A stretch of 64,000 bases of DNA from positions 217,422 to 281,421 of the forward strand of contig MNCI01003361.1 of assembly GCA_015680685.1 (NCBI GenBank), given 5' to 3'. The notes under the pieces were generated by a model. The model saw only the letters and a list, made by a program, of their open reading frames with translations. It ran no database searches and was not told the origin of the DNA. Each line of letters begins with the position of its first letter. Position 1 is the stretch's first letter. Of the stretch, positions 19,758 to 28,639 are shown in pieces. Source of the stretch: Gnetum montanum. Taxonomy: Eukaryota; Streptophyta; Gnetopsida; Gnetales; Gnetaceae. The position numbers and the translations under genes were made by a program.

Positions 19758-22700
19758 CTAAATGTAGTACCGCTTCAAATATATATGGTTCACGGGATTC
19801 GGTAACTCGTTGTCGGTGATATCTGCTAGCTTGAATGCGCCATTGCCATACACATCAGCTACTAAGAAAGGGCCCTCCCAGTTTGNNNNNNNNNNNNNNN
19901 NNNNNNNNNNNNNNNNNNNNNNNNNNNNNNNNNNNNNNNNNNNNNNNNNNNNNNNNNNNNNNNNNNNNNNNNNNNNNNNNNNNNNNNNNNNNNNNNNNNN
20001 NNNNNNNNNNNNNNNNNNNNNNNNNNNNNNNNNNNNNNNNNNNNNNNNNNNNNNNNNNNNNNNNNNNNNNNNNNNNNNNNNNNNNNNNNNNNNNNNNNNN
20101 NNNNNNNNNNNNNNNNNNNNNNNNNNNNGTTCTGCATGTGGTACGATACGCCCATAGCACATAGAGGATCTTTTCATGCCATCGTCTCTTGTTGCGGTCA
20201 AGCATTTTCTTGAGTAAATTGATAATGACCTTGTTTGTTGCTTCAGCTTGACCATTCGCTTGCGGGTAATAAGCGAGGAAAAAGATTGTTTGATGTCAAG
20301 ATTGTCACAAAAGGATTTGGTTTCCAGACTGCTAAACTGTGGCCAATTGTCGGTCACTATAGTCATTGGGAGGCCAAACCTGGTTACAATGTTATCTAGA
20401 ATGAAGTGAGAGACCTGTTGAGATGTAATCTTCCGTAAAGGGATGGCTTTCACCCACTTCGTGAAGTACTTAGTAGCTGTGATGATGAAGCTATGCCCTG
20501 CGGAAGACTTTGGTGTGATGGGCCCTATGATGTCTAGTCCCCATCGTTGGAAGGGTCATGTGATCTGGGTCGTATGTAGTTCTGTAGGCGACACGTGTAT
20601 AAGGTTCACGTAACGTTGACACGTGTCACATGTTTTGACCTTTGTAAGACAATCCTTTTCCATGTACGGCCAATAATACCCTAAGCGACGGATTTTAGAG
20701 GCCATGGCTCGTGGCACTACGTGTCCTTCGCATAATCCCTCGTGGACTTCACCGACTATATGTTGCGCCTGATCTTTGTTAACGCAAGTAAGCAGTACTC
20801 CATCAAAAGAGTATCTACATAGGATACTATCTCCTATGATGACGTATTGCCTAGCTCGCTTGCGAATAACGTCTTTTTGTGCACATGTTAACTCGTGTGG
20901 TGGTTCGCCATGCAAGAGGTAAGTTTTAATGTGGTCGTACCACTTTGGCGTTCTATCCTCGAGCAGTGAAGATATTTGCGTCGCCTGAATGATAGGACCA
21001 GTACAATCTGTTATTAACATGGAACAGGTGTCGAATAGGTGCGACGACACGTTTAAGGCTAATGTAGCCAGTGCATCGGCCAGTGTGTTATCATTGCGTG
21101 GCACATGCTGGGCATCGATGGTTGTGAACCGCTTCAGAAGATCTTTAGCCATATCGCAGTAGGGCTGTAAATGTGTAGCCTTGCAGGCGTAGACTCCTGT
21201 GATTTGATTTATAATAAGTATCGAGTCACCCCTAATTGCCAGGTGTCGAATATCAAGTTCTCTAGCAGTTAATAATGCCTTGAAGAGTCCCTCGTACTCT
21301 GCCACATTGTTCGTACAGGGAAAGGTCAAGCGGTAAGCATGAAGACGCACATCCTCAAGTGATAGCGTAATGACTGTGGCGGCACTGTCGCCTCTAACGG
21401 TTGAAGCTCCATCAAAATATAATGTTGCTTCGGGGCCTGTTAAAATAGGGCTTAAACTATGTACATGTTCATCTGAAAATTCAGGCTCTATGGTTGCCTG
21501 ATTGTCAATAGGTGATGTTATTAATTGGTCAGCTATCGCTTGGCCTTTCGTAGAAGATTGACCAATGTAATGCAGATCGAATTCTGCCGTGATAGCTTTC
21601 CAACAAGCTATTTTGCTACTTTCGTATAGATTATGCGTAATGGCCCTAAGGATGTTATTTTTACAGATAATGTTGACCTAGCTACGGAAGAGATAGTGCC
21701 TACATTTCTTTAGCGTAAACACTAACGCTAGGCAATTACGCTCTACTTCGTTGTACCTTGTTTCGTACGCACATAGGGTATGACTCAAGTAGTAGATGGG
21801 TACTTCTGACCCATCGCTTCTCTTTTAACAGAGTAATGCAGCTAAGGCTACGTCCGAGGTCGCAAGGTAAATGTAGAACGGTTGATCCCTTTGTGGCGGG
21901 AATACCATTGGCAAGTGTTGAAGTTCCTGTTTTAGGCTGTCAAACGCACGCTAGCAATCGTCTGTCCACTTGAAATTAACACCTTTCTTAAGGAGATGCT
22001 GCATAGGGTGCAGTTTATCTGTTAATCTCGAGATGAACCGCCTGATAAACTGTAATCGTCCTTGTAACCCATGTAGTTGCTTGAGATCTGTGGGAGGCGT
22101 TAACTCGACAATGGCTTTGACCTTTTCAGGGTCTACTCATATGCCATTTTCTGACACCACAAACCCTAGCATGCATCCGGTTTTGGCTCCGAATACGCAC
22201 TTCTTTGGGTTGAGCCGGAGGTCGTATTTAGAGCATCTTTTAAGTACTAACTCTAGGTTCTCTGAATGATCTTCTGATTTCATAGACTTAACAGCTATAT
22301 CATCAACATAATCATTCAGTCTTCCTAGGAGGTAATCACTAAAGATGTATGTCATAGCCCGTTGATACGTCGCTCCAGCGTTTTTCAAGCCAAAAGGCAT
22401 CATGGTATAGCAGAAGGTGCCCCAAGGCGTCATGAATGTTGTGGTCAATTGATGTTCTAGGTTGATGCGAATCTGATTATAGCCTGAAAAGCCATCCATT
22501 AAGGATAGAAGCACATGCCCAGCTGTTGTATCGACTAGTTGGTCGATACTCGGTAGTGGAAAGTTGTCCTTGATTGTGACTTTGTTTAAATCTTGGAAGT
22601 CTATACAGATGTGTATGCTTTCGGTCTTCTTTGGGACAACTACAATGTTAGATACCCAATCTGAGTAATCGACCGCGCTGATGAAACCAGCCTGATATAG

Positions 22701-23194
22701 TTTGGTGATCTCATCACACACTGCTAGCGCAATCTCTGGTTTGATTTTTCGTGCTTTTTGCTTAATCGCTTTGATATGCGGGTCTAAGATTATGTTATGT
22801 TGAATTAACCTTGGATCTAGTCCCAACAGTCTTCGTATGACCATGCAAATACTGTGACGTTGTCCTGGAGGACCTGTTTTATAGTGTCATGCATTTTCTA
22901 GTCTAGTAGAGAACTAACCTTAAGAGTTTTGGACTCACCTTTATGCGTAACGACAGAAACTTCGTTAAGGGGGTCTTCGGTTATGTCTCCAGCCTCCAGG
23001 TCTAGCGTGCGCGTCAATTGTTCTGGCCATTCTGGAGACGTTTCCGACGTGGCTATGGTTACGTCATCGAGGAAAGGGTTAGTTTTTACTAGTGTAAAAT
23101 CGAATTGTCTAACTACTCTCTCGTATGGACCTGTTAAAGCTAGGGGTGCTGAAAAAGTTGCGTCGATTTGCCAACTGTCCTGCAAAATCGCCAA
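19758..23194 (-). pseudogene. pol of Tat-like Ty3/gypsy element H (RT, dual RNase H, integrase)
   Basis: Read on the minus strand: a linker (23194-22898); reverse transcriptase (22844-22137) with PKKTESIHICIDFQDLNKVT, MPFGLKNAGATYQRAM and intact YVDDI; the RT-linked RNase H (near 21.8 kb, broken by stops); a second RNase H (21350-20990) with YFDGAST, NNVAEYEGLF, RGDSILIINQITG and HVPRNDNTLADALA, giving the D-E-D-D set; an HHCC zinc finger (EVHEGLCEGH...CDTCQ); the integrase core with WGLDIIG, VTDN and NGQAEA; and a C-terminal GPF module (NWEGPFLV...). The second RNase H is the mark of the Tat lineage. Several stops and at least one frameshift (before YYPQANGQAEA) make it inactive, and a gap removes part of integrase. 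Confidence 0.85.
19886..20128. other. Assembly gap (N) in element H integrase
   Basis: A run of 243 N inside the integrase frame. Recognisable integrase sequence resumes on both sides (WAYRTTCR before, NWEGPFLV after, in minus-strand order), so the gap lies within one element. Confidence 0.95.
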
Positions 23195-23595
23195 ATGCGT
23201 AAATGATTAGGGGAAAGCATGATGCGGTGTTGTCGAGTGTGAAAAGCTAACTGAATTTTGAATATTATGAACAGCCTGTAATTAATGTGACCCGATTACG
23301 AGGCGATAAGGTGTGGTAGTTTAACGTCATTTCGGACAATGGTGCATGCGATATCTGTCGCATTAATGCCTTGATTTTCAGGTCCCATCTTATGCTGACA
23401 CCAACATTTAGGAAAGTCCCATTTTAATCGGGCATCAAGTCGGTTAATTTCGCATATAAGTAGGCAGTTCTGTTTGAAAACAGGCTGTTGGCTATCACGA
23501 ACTTGAATTCTCAGCTGTCACAAAGAGAAAGAGAAAGAGCAAAAGATTGCAGCGCATTATTTGTGTGAAGGCGTGAAGGTGTGAAGACTACAGCA
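23195..23595. other. Non-coding spacer between element H pol and the antisense gene
   Basis: No protein frame is supported. It contains one copy of the iterated box at about 23317-23345 (TAGTTTAACGTCATTTCGGAC), tying it to the same element family. Confidence 0.5.
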
Positions 23596-23713
23596 ATGGT
23601 GTCGAAGTAAGAGGGAAGAACACGAAATTGACAAAGATAGATGAAGTACAAGGGAGCCTGCAGCGTGCTTCGCAGGCTTTGGTTGAAGTGAGGGATGTCA
23701 CTCCCCTGAATCG
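23596..23713 (+). CDS. Antisense gene exon 1 (N-terminal leader)
   Basis: Starts ATGGTGTCGAA and needs one inserted base soon after (the sequence looks like AAAGTAAG reduced to AAGTAAG). It then reads VRGKNTKLTKIDEVQG and SLQRASQALVEVRDVTPLN, ending inside an Arg codon at donor GTAGGC. The Arg codon is completed by exon 2 in frame. Without the frameshift only four residues would be made. Confidence 0.5.
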
Positions 23714-24010
23714 GTAGGCCATCCCTAGCTTATTTGTGTTGCTTTCCGTGATATGCTTCTCCTTTGCGGTGTTTATTCTTTGTGCGTCATTCTGCGTAAA
23801 TTAGAGTTTTAGGCTATGGACCTCACGTTAAAACGAGGGTTTATACAATAGTATCGCGTCTATCGCCGCTGTCAGGGACAAACCTTGTACTGTTACAAGG
23901 GTTTAGGCGATTTCGGTTGTATGGCTAGAGCGTAATTTTGTAAATTTTCTATAGTTTAAGCATGCAATCGGAATCTTAGACGATAATGTGTTTATTTTTT
24001 GTTTGTACAG

Positions 24011-24823
24011 TATCATGTTGAAACCCGTCGTGATCGTCTTGGACATAGTCGGGGTTTTATGTTGTATAAACCTGATCGTACCCAACGTTCCTCCCCCTCA
24101 GAGTCGGTTGCAGGGGAGGGCTATATGGTTTCGAAAGGGTGCGCTGGAGCTTCTGCAGTTTTTGCTGCGTAACTATAGTGTTATTGTGTGGTCGCATCTA
24201 TCAGGGGATGTGGCTGGCGCTATTTTGGAGCACCTGTTAGTGGGTTCTACGCAGGGAATCCTTGCTTTCTTGACAGACGGGGTGATCGATACTGGTCGTC
24301 CCCAAGACCGTGAACTTAGCACCAGAGGGTTGAGGCGCTTAAGTTGGATCTAGAAAATGGCCAGGTTTAGCTGTTACCATGCGTACAACACTTTGTTCAT
24401 GACCCATCATGTCTCGACTTACTTTCAGAACCCACCAGGCACAGTGTATTATTCGGGCGGGTAAGTTGTCTTATTGACGGTATTGTCAATATGTTTCTAA
24501 TGTCTGAATTTTGTAAAGCGTAAGATAATATTTTGTCATATGATACAAGTTTTTTATTAACGAAAAATGATTAGTAGGCAATGGTGATACATTGACCTAG
24601 ACCGAAACAATGATAAAGGAGTTTACCTCCACCAGCAACGTACGCGCTGGTGTAATGGGGCTGATTTCCTTTGACATCCATGAGTATCCCACCCGTTATG
24701 GTGATTCTTTCAAGAATTGTCAGAACCTCGGGTGGTTACATGAAGAATGGACTTTGGACCCGCCCCTTACCGTCGCGGACGTGCAAAGGAAACTTCCTCC
24801 ATTTCCTTTGCCATTTGGTCCTG
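24011..24823 (+). CDS. Antisense gene exons 2-3: FCP1/NIF-like phosphatase domain, catalytic residues lost
   Basis: Exon 2 follows a strong pyrimidine tract and acceptor (TTTGTTTGTACAG). It reads KPVVIVLDIVGVLC, where FCP1-family phosphatases have VLDLDG(V/L)L, then GALELLQFLLRNYSVIVWSH (family: RPG..EFL..L...FEV.VWSS) and AYNTLFMTHH...QNPPGT (family: NTLLLDDSP....NPP). The nucleophile-site Asp is kept, but the second Asp of DxD is Val and the later DD pair is TH, so catalysis is not expected. A TAG stop at 24351 interrupts it. Exon 3 (from about 24601 to donor GTAAGG at 24824) ends DVQRKLPPFPLPFG, resembling the family's NVQ.YV..HPFG end. FCP1 proteins normally remove phosphate from the RNA polymerase II tail or similar targets. 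Confidence 0.6.
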
Positions 24824-24941
24824 GTAAGGTTTTGTTGCTACTATTATTTACAAGATATTATATTGTTTTTTGGTCTGTTTTTGAAATGTAGCGTAATAGT
24901 GTTTTTGCTACTTAGACATGTGTCTTGCGTTGTTCAATTAG

Positions 24942-25987
24942 GGAATCCTGGGAGATTACCACTACAATTTTCGGCCGCGAGGCGAATACCCTCCTTTTCC
25001 GCTATGGTGACATTAAGGACGTAGAACGCTGGCTCGGCCATGCGGCGGCTCCAATTGCGTTGGTCACCAAGCTGCGGGAAGCGAGGCTAATGCATTTATT
25101 TCTGGCCGTAACTCCTGATGTCCCTGCCAGCGAAATGTTAACCCTGGACAACTCCTTCAGCGAGAGGGCTGAGCGTTTTTGCACACGAGTGCATCATGTG
25201 AGTGTAAATTTTGATATCGACGCTCAGCTGTTTGCTGATCTCTTCAGCGTCCCCTCTGACGGTCTTCCCATAGAGGAAAAAGCGAGGAGGAGCATCAAAT
25301 GTCAGGAAGAGTTGGAGGAGTGGCTGGGGACCAAGAAGGAAACCAAGGGGATCCCTTGCGAAAAGATCGAACTAGAAATCGCCAAGACTATTTATCCCGT
25401 CTTCCGGGCCCGGGCTTTCCCCAAAACACTCTCGTAGGGGAGGTTCTTTACCATAGAACAGGCTCGTATCATGCGGGAGGTTATGGAGGAAGGAACCCAG
25501 TTCGACTAGGCAAGTTATTTCGCTGAGGGGTTACATATTGAAATCATCAGGCTCCGCCAGAAGCTCGAGTCTCGTTTCAATGTGCACTTCGCCTTCTTCA
25601 TAGCTTGCCTCCGGCGTTTTGCCGAATTTTTGGTTGTCCAAAGGAATGGGGTCTGGGTGCAGCAAGACCGAGACCAGCTATTCAAACCTTGGATTTCCCA
25701 TATTTTCGGCACTACCCGAGGATAGGATCCTCTAGAGGGAATTGGGGAGTCTCAGTCTATAACGACAAGGGATTTGGTGGCGCCTCGAGTGCGGGGCGCT
25801 GACAGTGTAGGTGGGGTGATTCCCACTTACACCGGTGATGCGTTGGGGGGAAAGTACCTAGCGGCAGAGATGGTAGACGCCTCGGTTCAACGAAAAAGGC
25901 CTCGCTTAACCGAGGCGCTTGTGGAACCAGCGGGTGGCACAGACAGGACTATGCAAGTCAGAGTTCAGCGGAGTAAACCTCCGCCTG
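24942..25987 (+). CDS. Antisense gene exon 4: env-like / plant transposon-protein-like domain
   Basis: Follows acceptor TTCAATTAG and ends at donor GTAAGT. One frame runs the whole 1046 bp, broken by TAG at 25435, 25507 and 25723. Features: FGREANTLLFRYGDIKDVER, LDNSFSERAERFCTRVHHVS, DIDAQLFADLFSVPSDGLP and later YFAEGLHIEIIRLRQKLESR. The pattern 'V.VNFD...FA.LF.VP.DG' resembles the env-like ORFs of Athila-type elements and the comparable segment in elements A, B and C (ICGVTVDFSMQAISEVLKL). The homology is inferred from pattern only. A KRPRL basic patch (near 25890) may be a nuclear signal. Confidence 0.55.
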
Positions 25988-26087
25988 GTAAGTGTAAAGG
26001 CGTAGTGAAAGTCATGGCAATTATCATGTTACGCAACTTTATTCAGGGTACTTTGAATTGGTTAGATGTGTTATGTGACATGATCAG

Positions 26088-26470
26088 CGAGACCTACGGA
26101 GCGGTTGACCCCTGAAACAGGGGCAGTGGTATTACGGCGTGAAGAAGGGACCCCAGTTTTGGAAGAGGAGGCCCCGGCTGTTAGAATAAGTGACGCACAG
26201 ACCCTTGTGCGTGAAGAGAGAGAGGAGGTGGAAAACGTTGACGCACCCCCCACTACATCAGGCAGAGGTTAGTGTATTAAGACTTTTTTTTTTCAAAGAA
26301 TTCTATTAATAACTGAAAATTTTAACTTAATTACGCTACAGATGAACCAGATGCATCCATGTCCGCCATTGTAAATAGAGCGTGGGGAGAATTTCCTGAC
26401 AAGTTTCCCTTCATGGAAGGCGTTGTCAGTGATACGATCGAGCGCCTCGAGCACGTCGATCCTGGGGCTG
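26088..26470 (+). CDS. Antisense gene exons 5 and 6: acidic linkers
   Basis: Exon 5 (26088-26267) reads TPETGAVVLRREEGTPVLEE and on to VDAPPTTSGR. Exon 6 (26342-26470, acceptor GCTACAG) reads DEPDASMSAIVNRAWGEFPD then FMEGVVSDTIERLEHVDPGA. Both have phase-1 borders, so they join neighbours in frame without stops. No domain is recognised. Confidence 0.55.
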
Positions 26471-26548
26471 GTATGTTACTGCTACTGTACGCTTATTTTA
26501 TTATACAGTTGTAACGTTTTATTTACGCTTGATAATGTTTGTTATCAG

Positions 26549-27365
26549 AAGCTTGCCTTCGATAGGATCCTACGGAGCCCATTGACTTGGACACAGTGGA
26601 GCCTTCATTAGACGAGGCAGTCATGTCACGCAACATTTATGAGGAAATGCATAAATGTGCGTTACGCTCAACGCGCTCCTTGTGGGAGAGTCGGAGTGTT
26701 AATGAAGACCTCTGGAAGAGACTGCAGTGGTCAAAGAAGGAAAGGGTGTCTCTGACCAAAGAGGTTGGAGACCTAAGATCACGGTGTGAATTCCTACAGG
26801 CCCGGGGAACGGGTGAAGAAGACTAGCGTATGGCTGTTATTGACTACGCTCGCTATTGGACCGCAGTCAGGAACAGCGTGCAAACCAGTCGGGAATTGGT
26901 GGAGCAGAGGATGCAAATAGAGCTGTTGGCCCAGAAAAGCCAAGACTGGAAGGATTTTTGCGTAAGTGTGCAAGAGTGGGGGTAGAAGGAGAAAGACCAC
27001 AAGCATCTGTATAAGTGAGAAAGTCTCGCTTATCGTCAGCATTATAGGGATTCTGCCATCGAACTCAATTCTTGCGAGTATTCCTTGATGTCATTGGCAC
27101 ATCTAAAGCCTTCGAGAAGTTCTAGGAGCAGGTGACAGTAAGCGCGTCCCCGAAAAGAGAGATTGCTCTTCCTAGGGGCGAGACTACAGTCCTTACTTTC
27201 TTCCCCGAACCACCCTGATGGACTAGTGTGGAGAAAGGGAAGGTGAAGGCTGGAACTGATCTGGGGAATGGAGTATGGTCTGAATTAACTGAAGATGAAA
27301 TTATGCAGCGCCTATGGGTCGGTTTAGATCAGGTCCCCTTTGCTATGGAAGCAGGACCATCGCGA
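26549..27365 (+). CDS. Antisense gene exon 7: coiled coil
   Basis: Follows acceptor GTTATCAG. A charged, Leu-spaced region (SVNEDLWKRLQWSKKERVSL, TKEVGDLRSRCEFLQARG, then SRELVEQRMQIELLAQKSQD) predicts a coiled coil. Stops: TAG at 26563, 26824 and 26983 and TGA at 27016, then a frameshift near 27115 leads to the frame ending GPSR at donor GTAAGT (27366). The env-like proteins of A, B and C also have a long coiled coil after their first domain. Confidence 0.5.
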
Positions 27366-27443
27366 GTAAGTTTGGGTGTTATTGACTTTAAATTTTTTGA
27401 TTTATCCTATTACGGCTTTTCCTTATGTATTTACTGTATATAG

Positions 27444-27677
27444 GTACAAGGAGTGGATGAAGAAGGCGAACAGGGTGGTAAGCAAGTACAGGAAGAAGAG
27501 CGTAATGACACAGACCGTCCTCTTGAGGAGCTAGCGTTAGAGCAAGGACCTCGTGAAGATGATATTCCTCATGAAGGAATACCTTCTAGAAGGGACGGCC
27601 CACTTGAGGATGATTTCTTAGCCTTAGAGGCAGACCTAAGGGATACGGGTGACAGTGGTACTAGGGGGAATGCGTAA
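27444..27677 (+). CDS. Antisense gene exon 8: acidic C-terminal tail
   Basis: Acceptor TGTATATAG. Reads VQGVDEEGEQGGKQVQEEER and continues, rich in Glu and Asp, to GDSGTRGNA and a TAA stop. Uninterrupted. The acidic low-complexity tail has no recognised motif. Confidence 0.55.
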   Translation, partial: VQGVDEEGEQGGKQVQEEERNDTDRPLEELALEQGPREDDIPHEGIPSRRDGPLEDDFLALEADLRDTGDSGTRGNA

Positions 27678-27869
27678 TTGTGGTTTACGCATGATTTTAT
27701 TTATGCATTTGAACAATGGCAATACGAGTGTTGGCAAGATTATTCATAAGATTTTCTGTATGCTTTTAAATGTCATTTTATTTTTTTAGTTTTATATCTT
27801 TATTTATGCAAAGCGTAGATAGAGTTGTTAAAGGCTTTGGATGGGTTACGTTGCTATGGGATGGAATTG

Positions 27870-27951
27870 CTAGTTTAAGGCCATCACGGGCCATCACTAG
27901 TTTTAGGCCGTTGCGGGCTGTCATTAGTTTTAGGCCGTTGCGGGCCGTTTG
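27870..27951. repeat. Three-unit array, 27-bp period, related to the 19.2-19.7 kb array
   Basis: Units start at 27871, 27898 and 27925 with core TAGTTTTAGGCCGTTGCGGGCC. Each has GGCC-N6-GGCC, GGCC-N6-GGCT or similar in the place where the other array has GTC-N6-GAC, so the dyad is kept with different bases. Confidence 0.75.
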
Positions 27952-28180
27952 TGTAAGTCTAGAAGTGTAATTGATAAAAATGTAGATATCTGCGTAACTG
28001 TGCTAATATGACTAATAACAGTCAAGGAGCGTAAATGACATAAAATGAGGAATGTAAATAGCGTAATGGACAGAAAGCATAAATATATGTATGTATATTA
28101 AGGAAAATTGTCAATCGAACCTGATAAGTGTAAGTGGAAAACTAGTGGAAGTATGATGATGCGCGTACATGCCACTTAGA

Positions 28181-28588
28181 TCAATCGCGAATTCGCAATT
28201 GTTTCTTGATGGCCTTTACATTCAGTGATGCGTAAGGGTGGGGAGATTTGTGATTTGACTCCTCCATACCATCTTCCTGAAATGGTAGGTCGGCCCAGGC
28301 TAGGTTGTCGTCATTCGTTTCGGTTTGTTCGGGAGTTCGGATGTGAGTTTGGTTCTCAAGCATCTCGATCTCCGAAACCTGTTCCTCCTCTATGTTGTTG
28401 ATAGTCCTAGGAGTTATTTCATCACCCTGTATTACTACTTCTCCCCTTGTGTAAGGGAGATGTATCTCTTGATGTATTGGTGACGAAACTGCCCTCAGTT
28501 GGGCTAGCCAAGACCTCCCTAGGATTAGGTTGAAACCAGGCCTTCCTGTCCATAAGTAGGGATGAGGTAAAAGATTATCTTTAACCAT
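28181..28588 (-). pseudogene. Retropepsin C-terminal part of a Tat-like element
   Basis: The 135-codon frame has FNLILGRSWLAQLRAVSSP and IHQEIHLPYTRGEVVIQGDE, the usual C-terminal half of gypsy proteases (ILGR.WL...GA..ST.HQ.LKFP...G.V.I.G), followed by an acidic linker. The catalytic DTG/DSG half would lie upstream, where the sequence changes to AT-rich DNA near 28.6 kb, so the element is broken there. It should be continuous with RT but is 5 kb away from it. Confidence 0.7.
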
Positions 28589-28639
28589 TACATTTAAGGG
28601 TCAAGTCATCCAGGTAATAGAATAAACATAAGATAACCA

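Larger units (their letters stand above)
23596..27677 (+). pseudogene. Eight-exon decayed gene antisense to element H: FCP1-like domain, env-like domain and coiled coil
   Basis: I rebuilt the gene from splice signals: exons 23596-23713, 24011-24460, about 24601-24823, 24942-25987, 26088-26267, 26342-26470, 26549-27365 and 27444-27677. Most junctions have good GT/AG sites and join in frame; the exon 2-3 junction and a point near 27115 need a frameshift. Domain order: a short N-terminal helix, an FCP1/NIF-type HAD phosphatase fold, a domain resembling env-like proteins of plant gypsy elements, linkers, a charged coiled coil and an acidic tail. It lies on the strand opposite the retroelement's own genes, between protease and RT. 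Stops in the reading frame are mostly TAG. It could be an antisense ORF carried by the element, as some Tat elements have, or a host gene trapped between element copies. The domain combination is not one I know. The decay argues against present function here. Confidence 0.65.

Noticed and set aside
24351-25725. Reassigned or suppressed TAG codons in the antisense gene
   Set aside because: Land-plant nuclear genes use the standard code and nearby retroelement genes show similar transition-type stops; decay is simpler.
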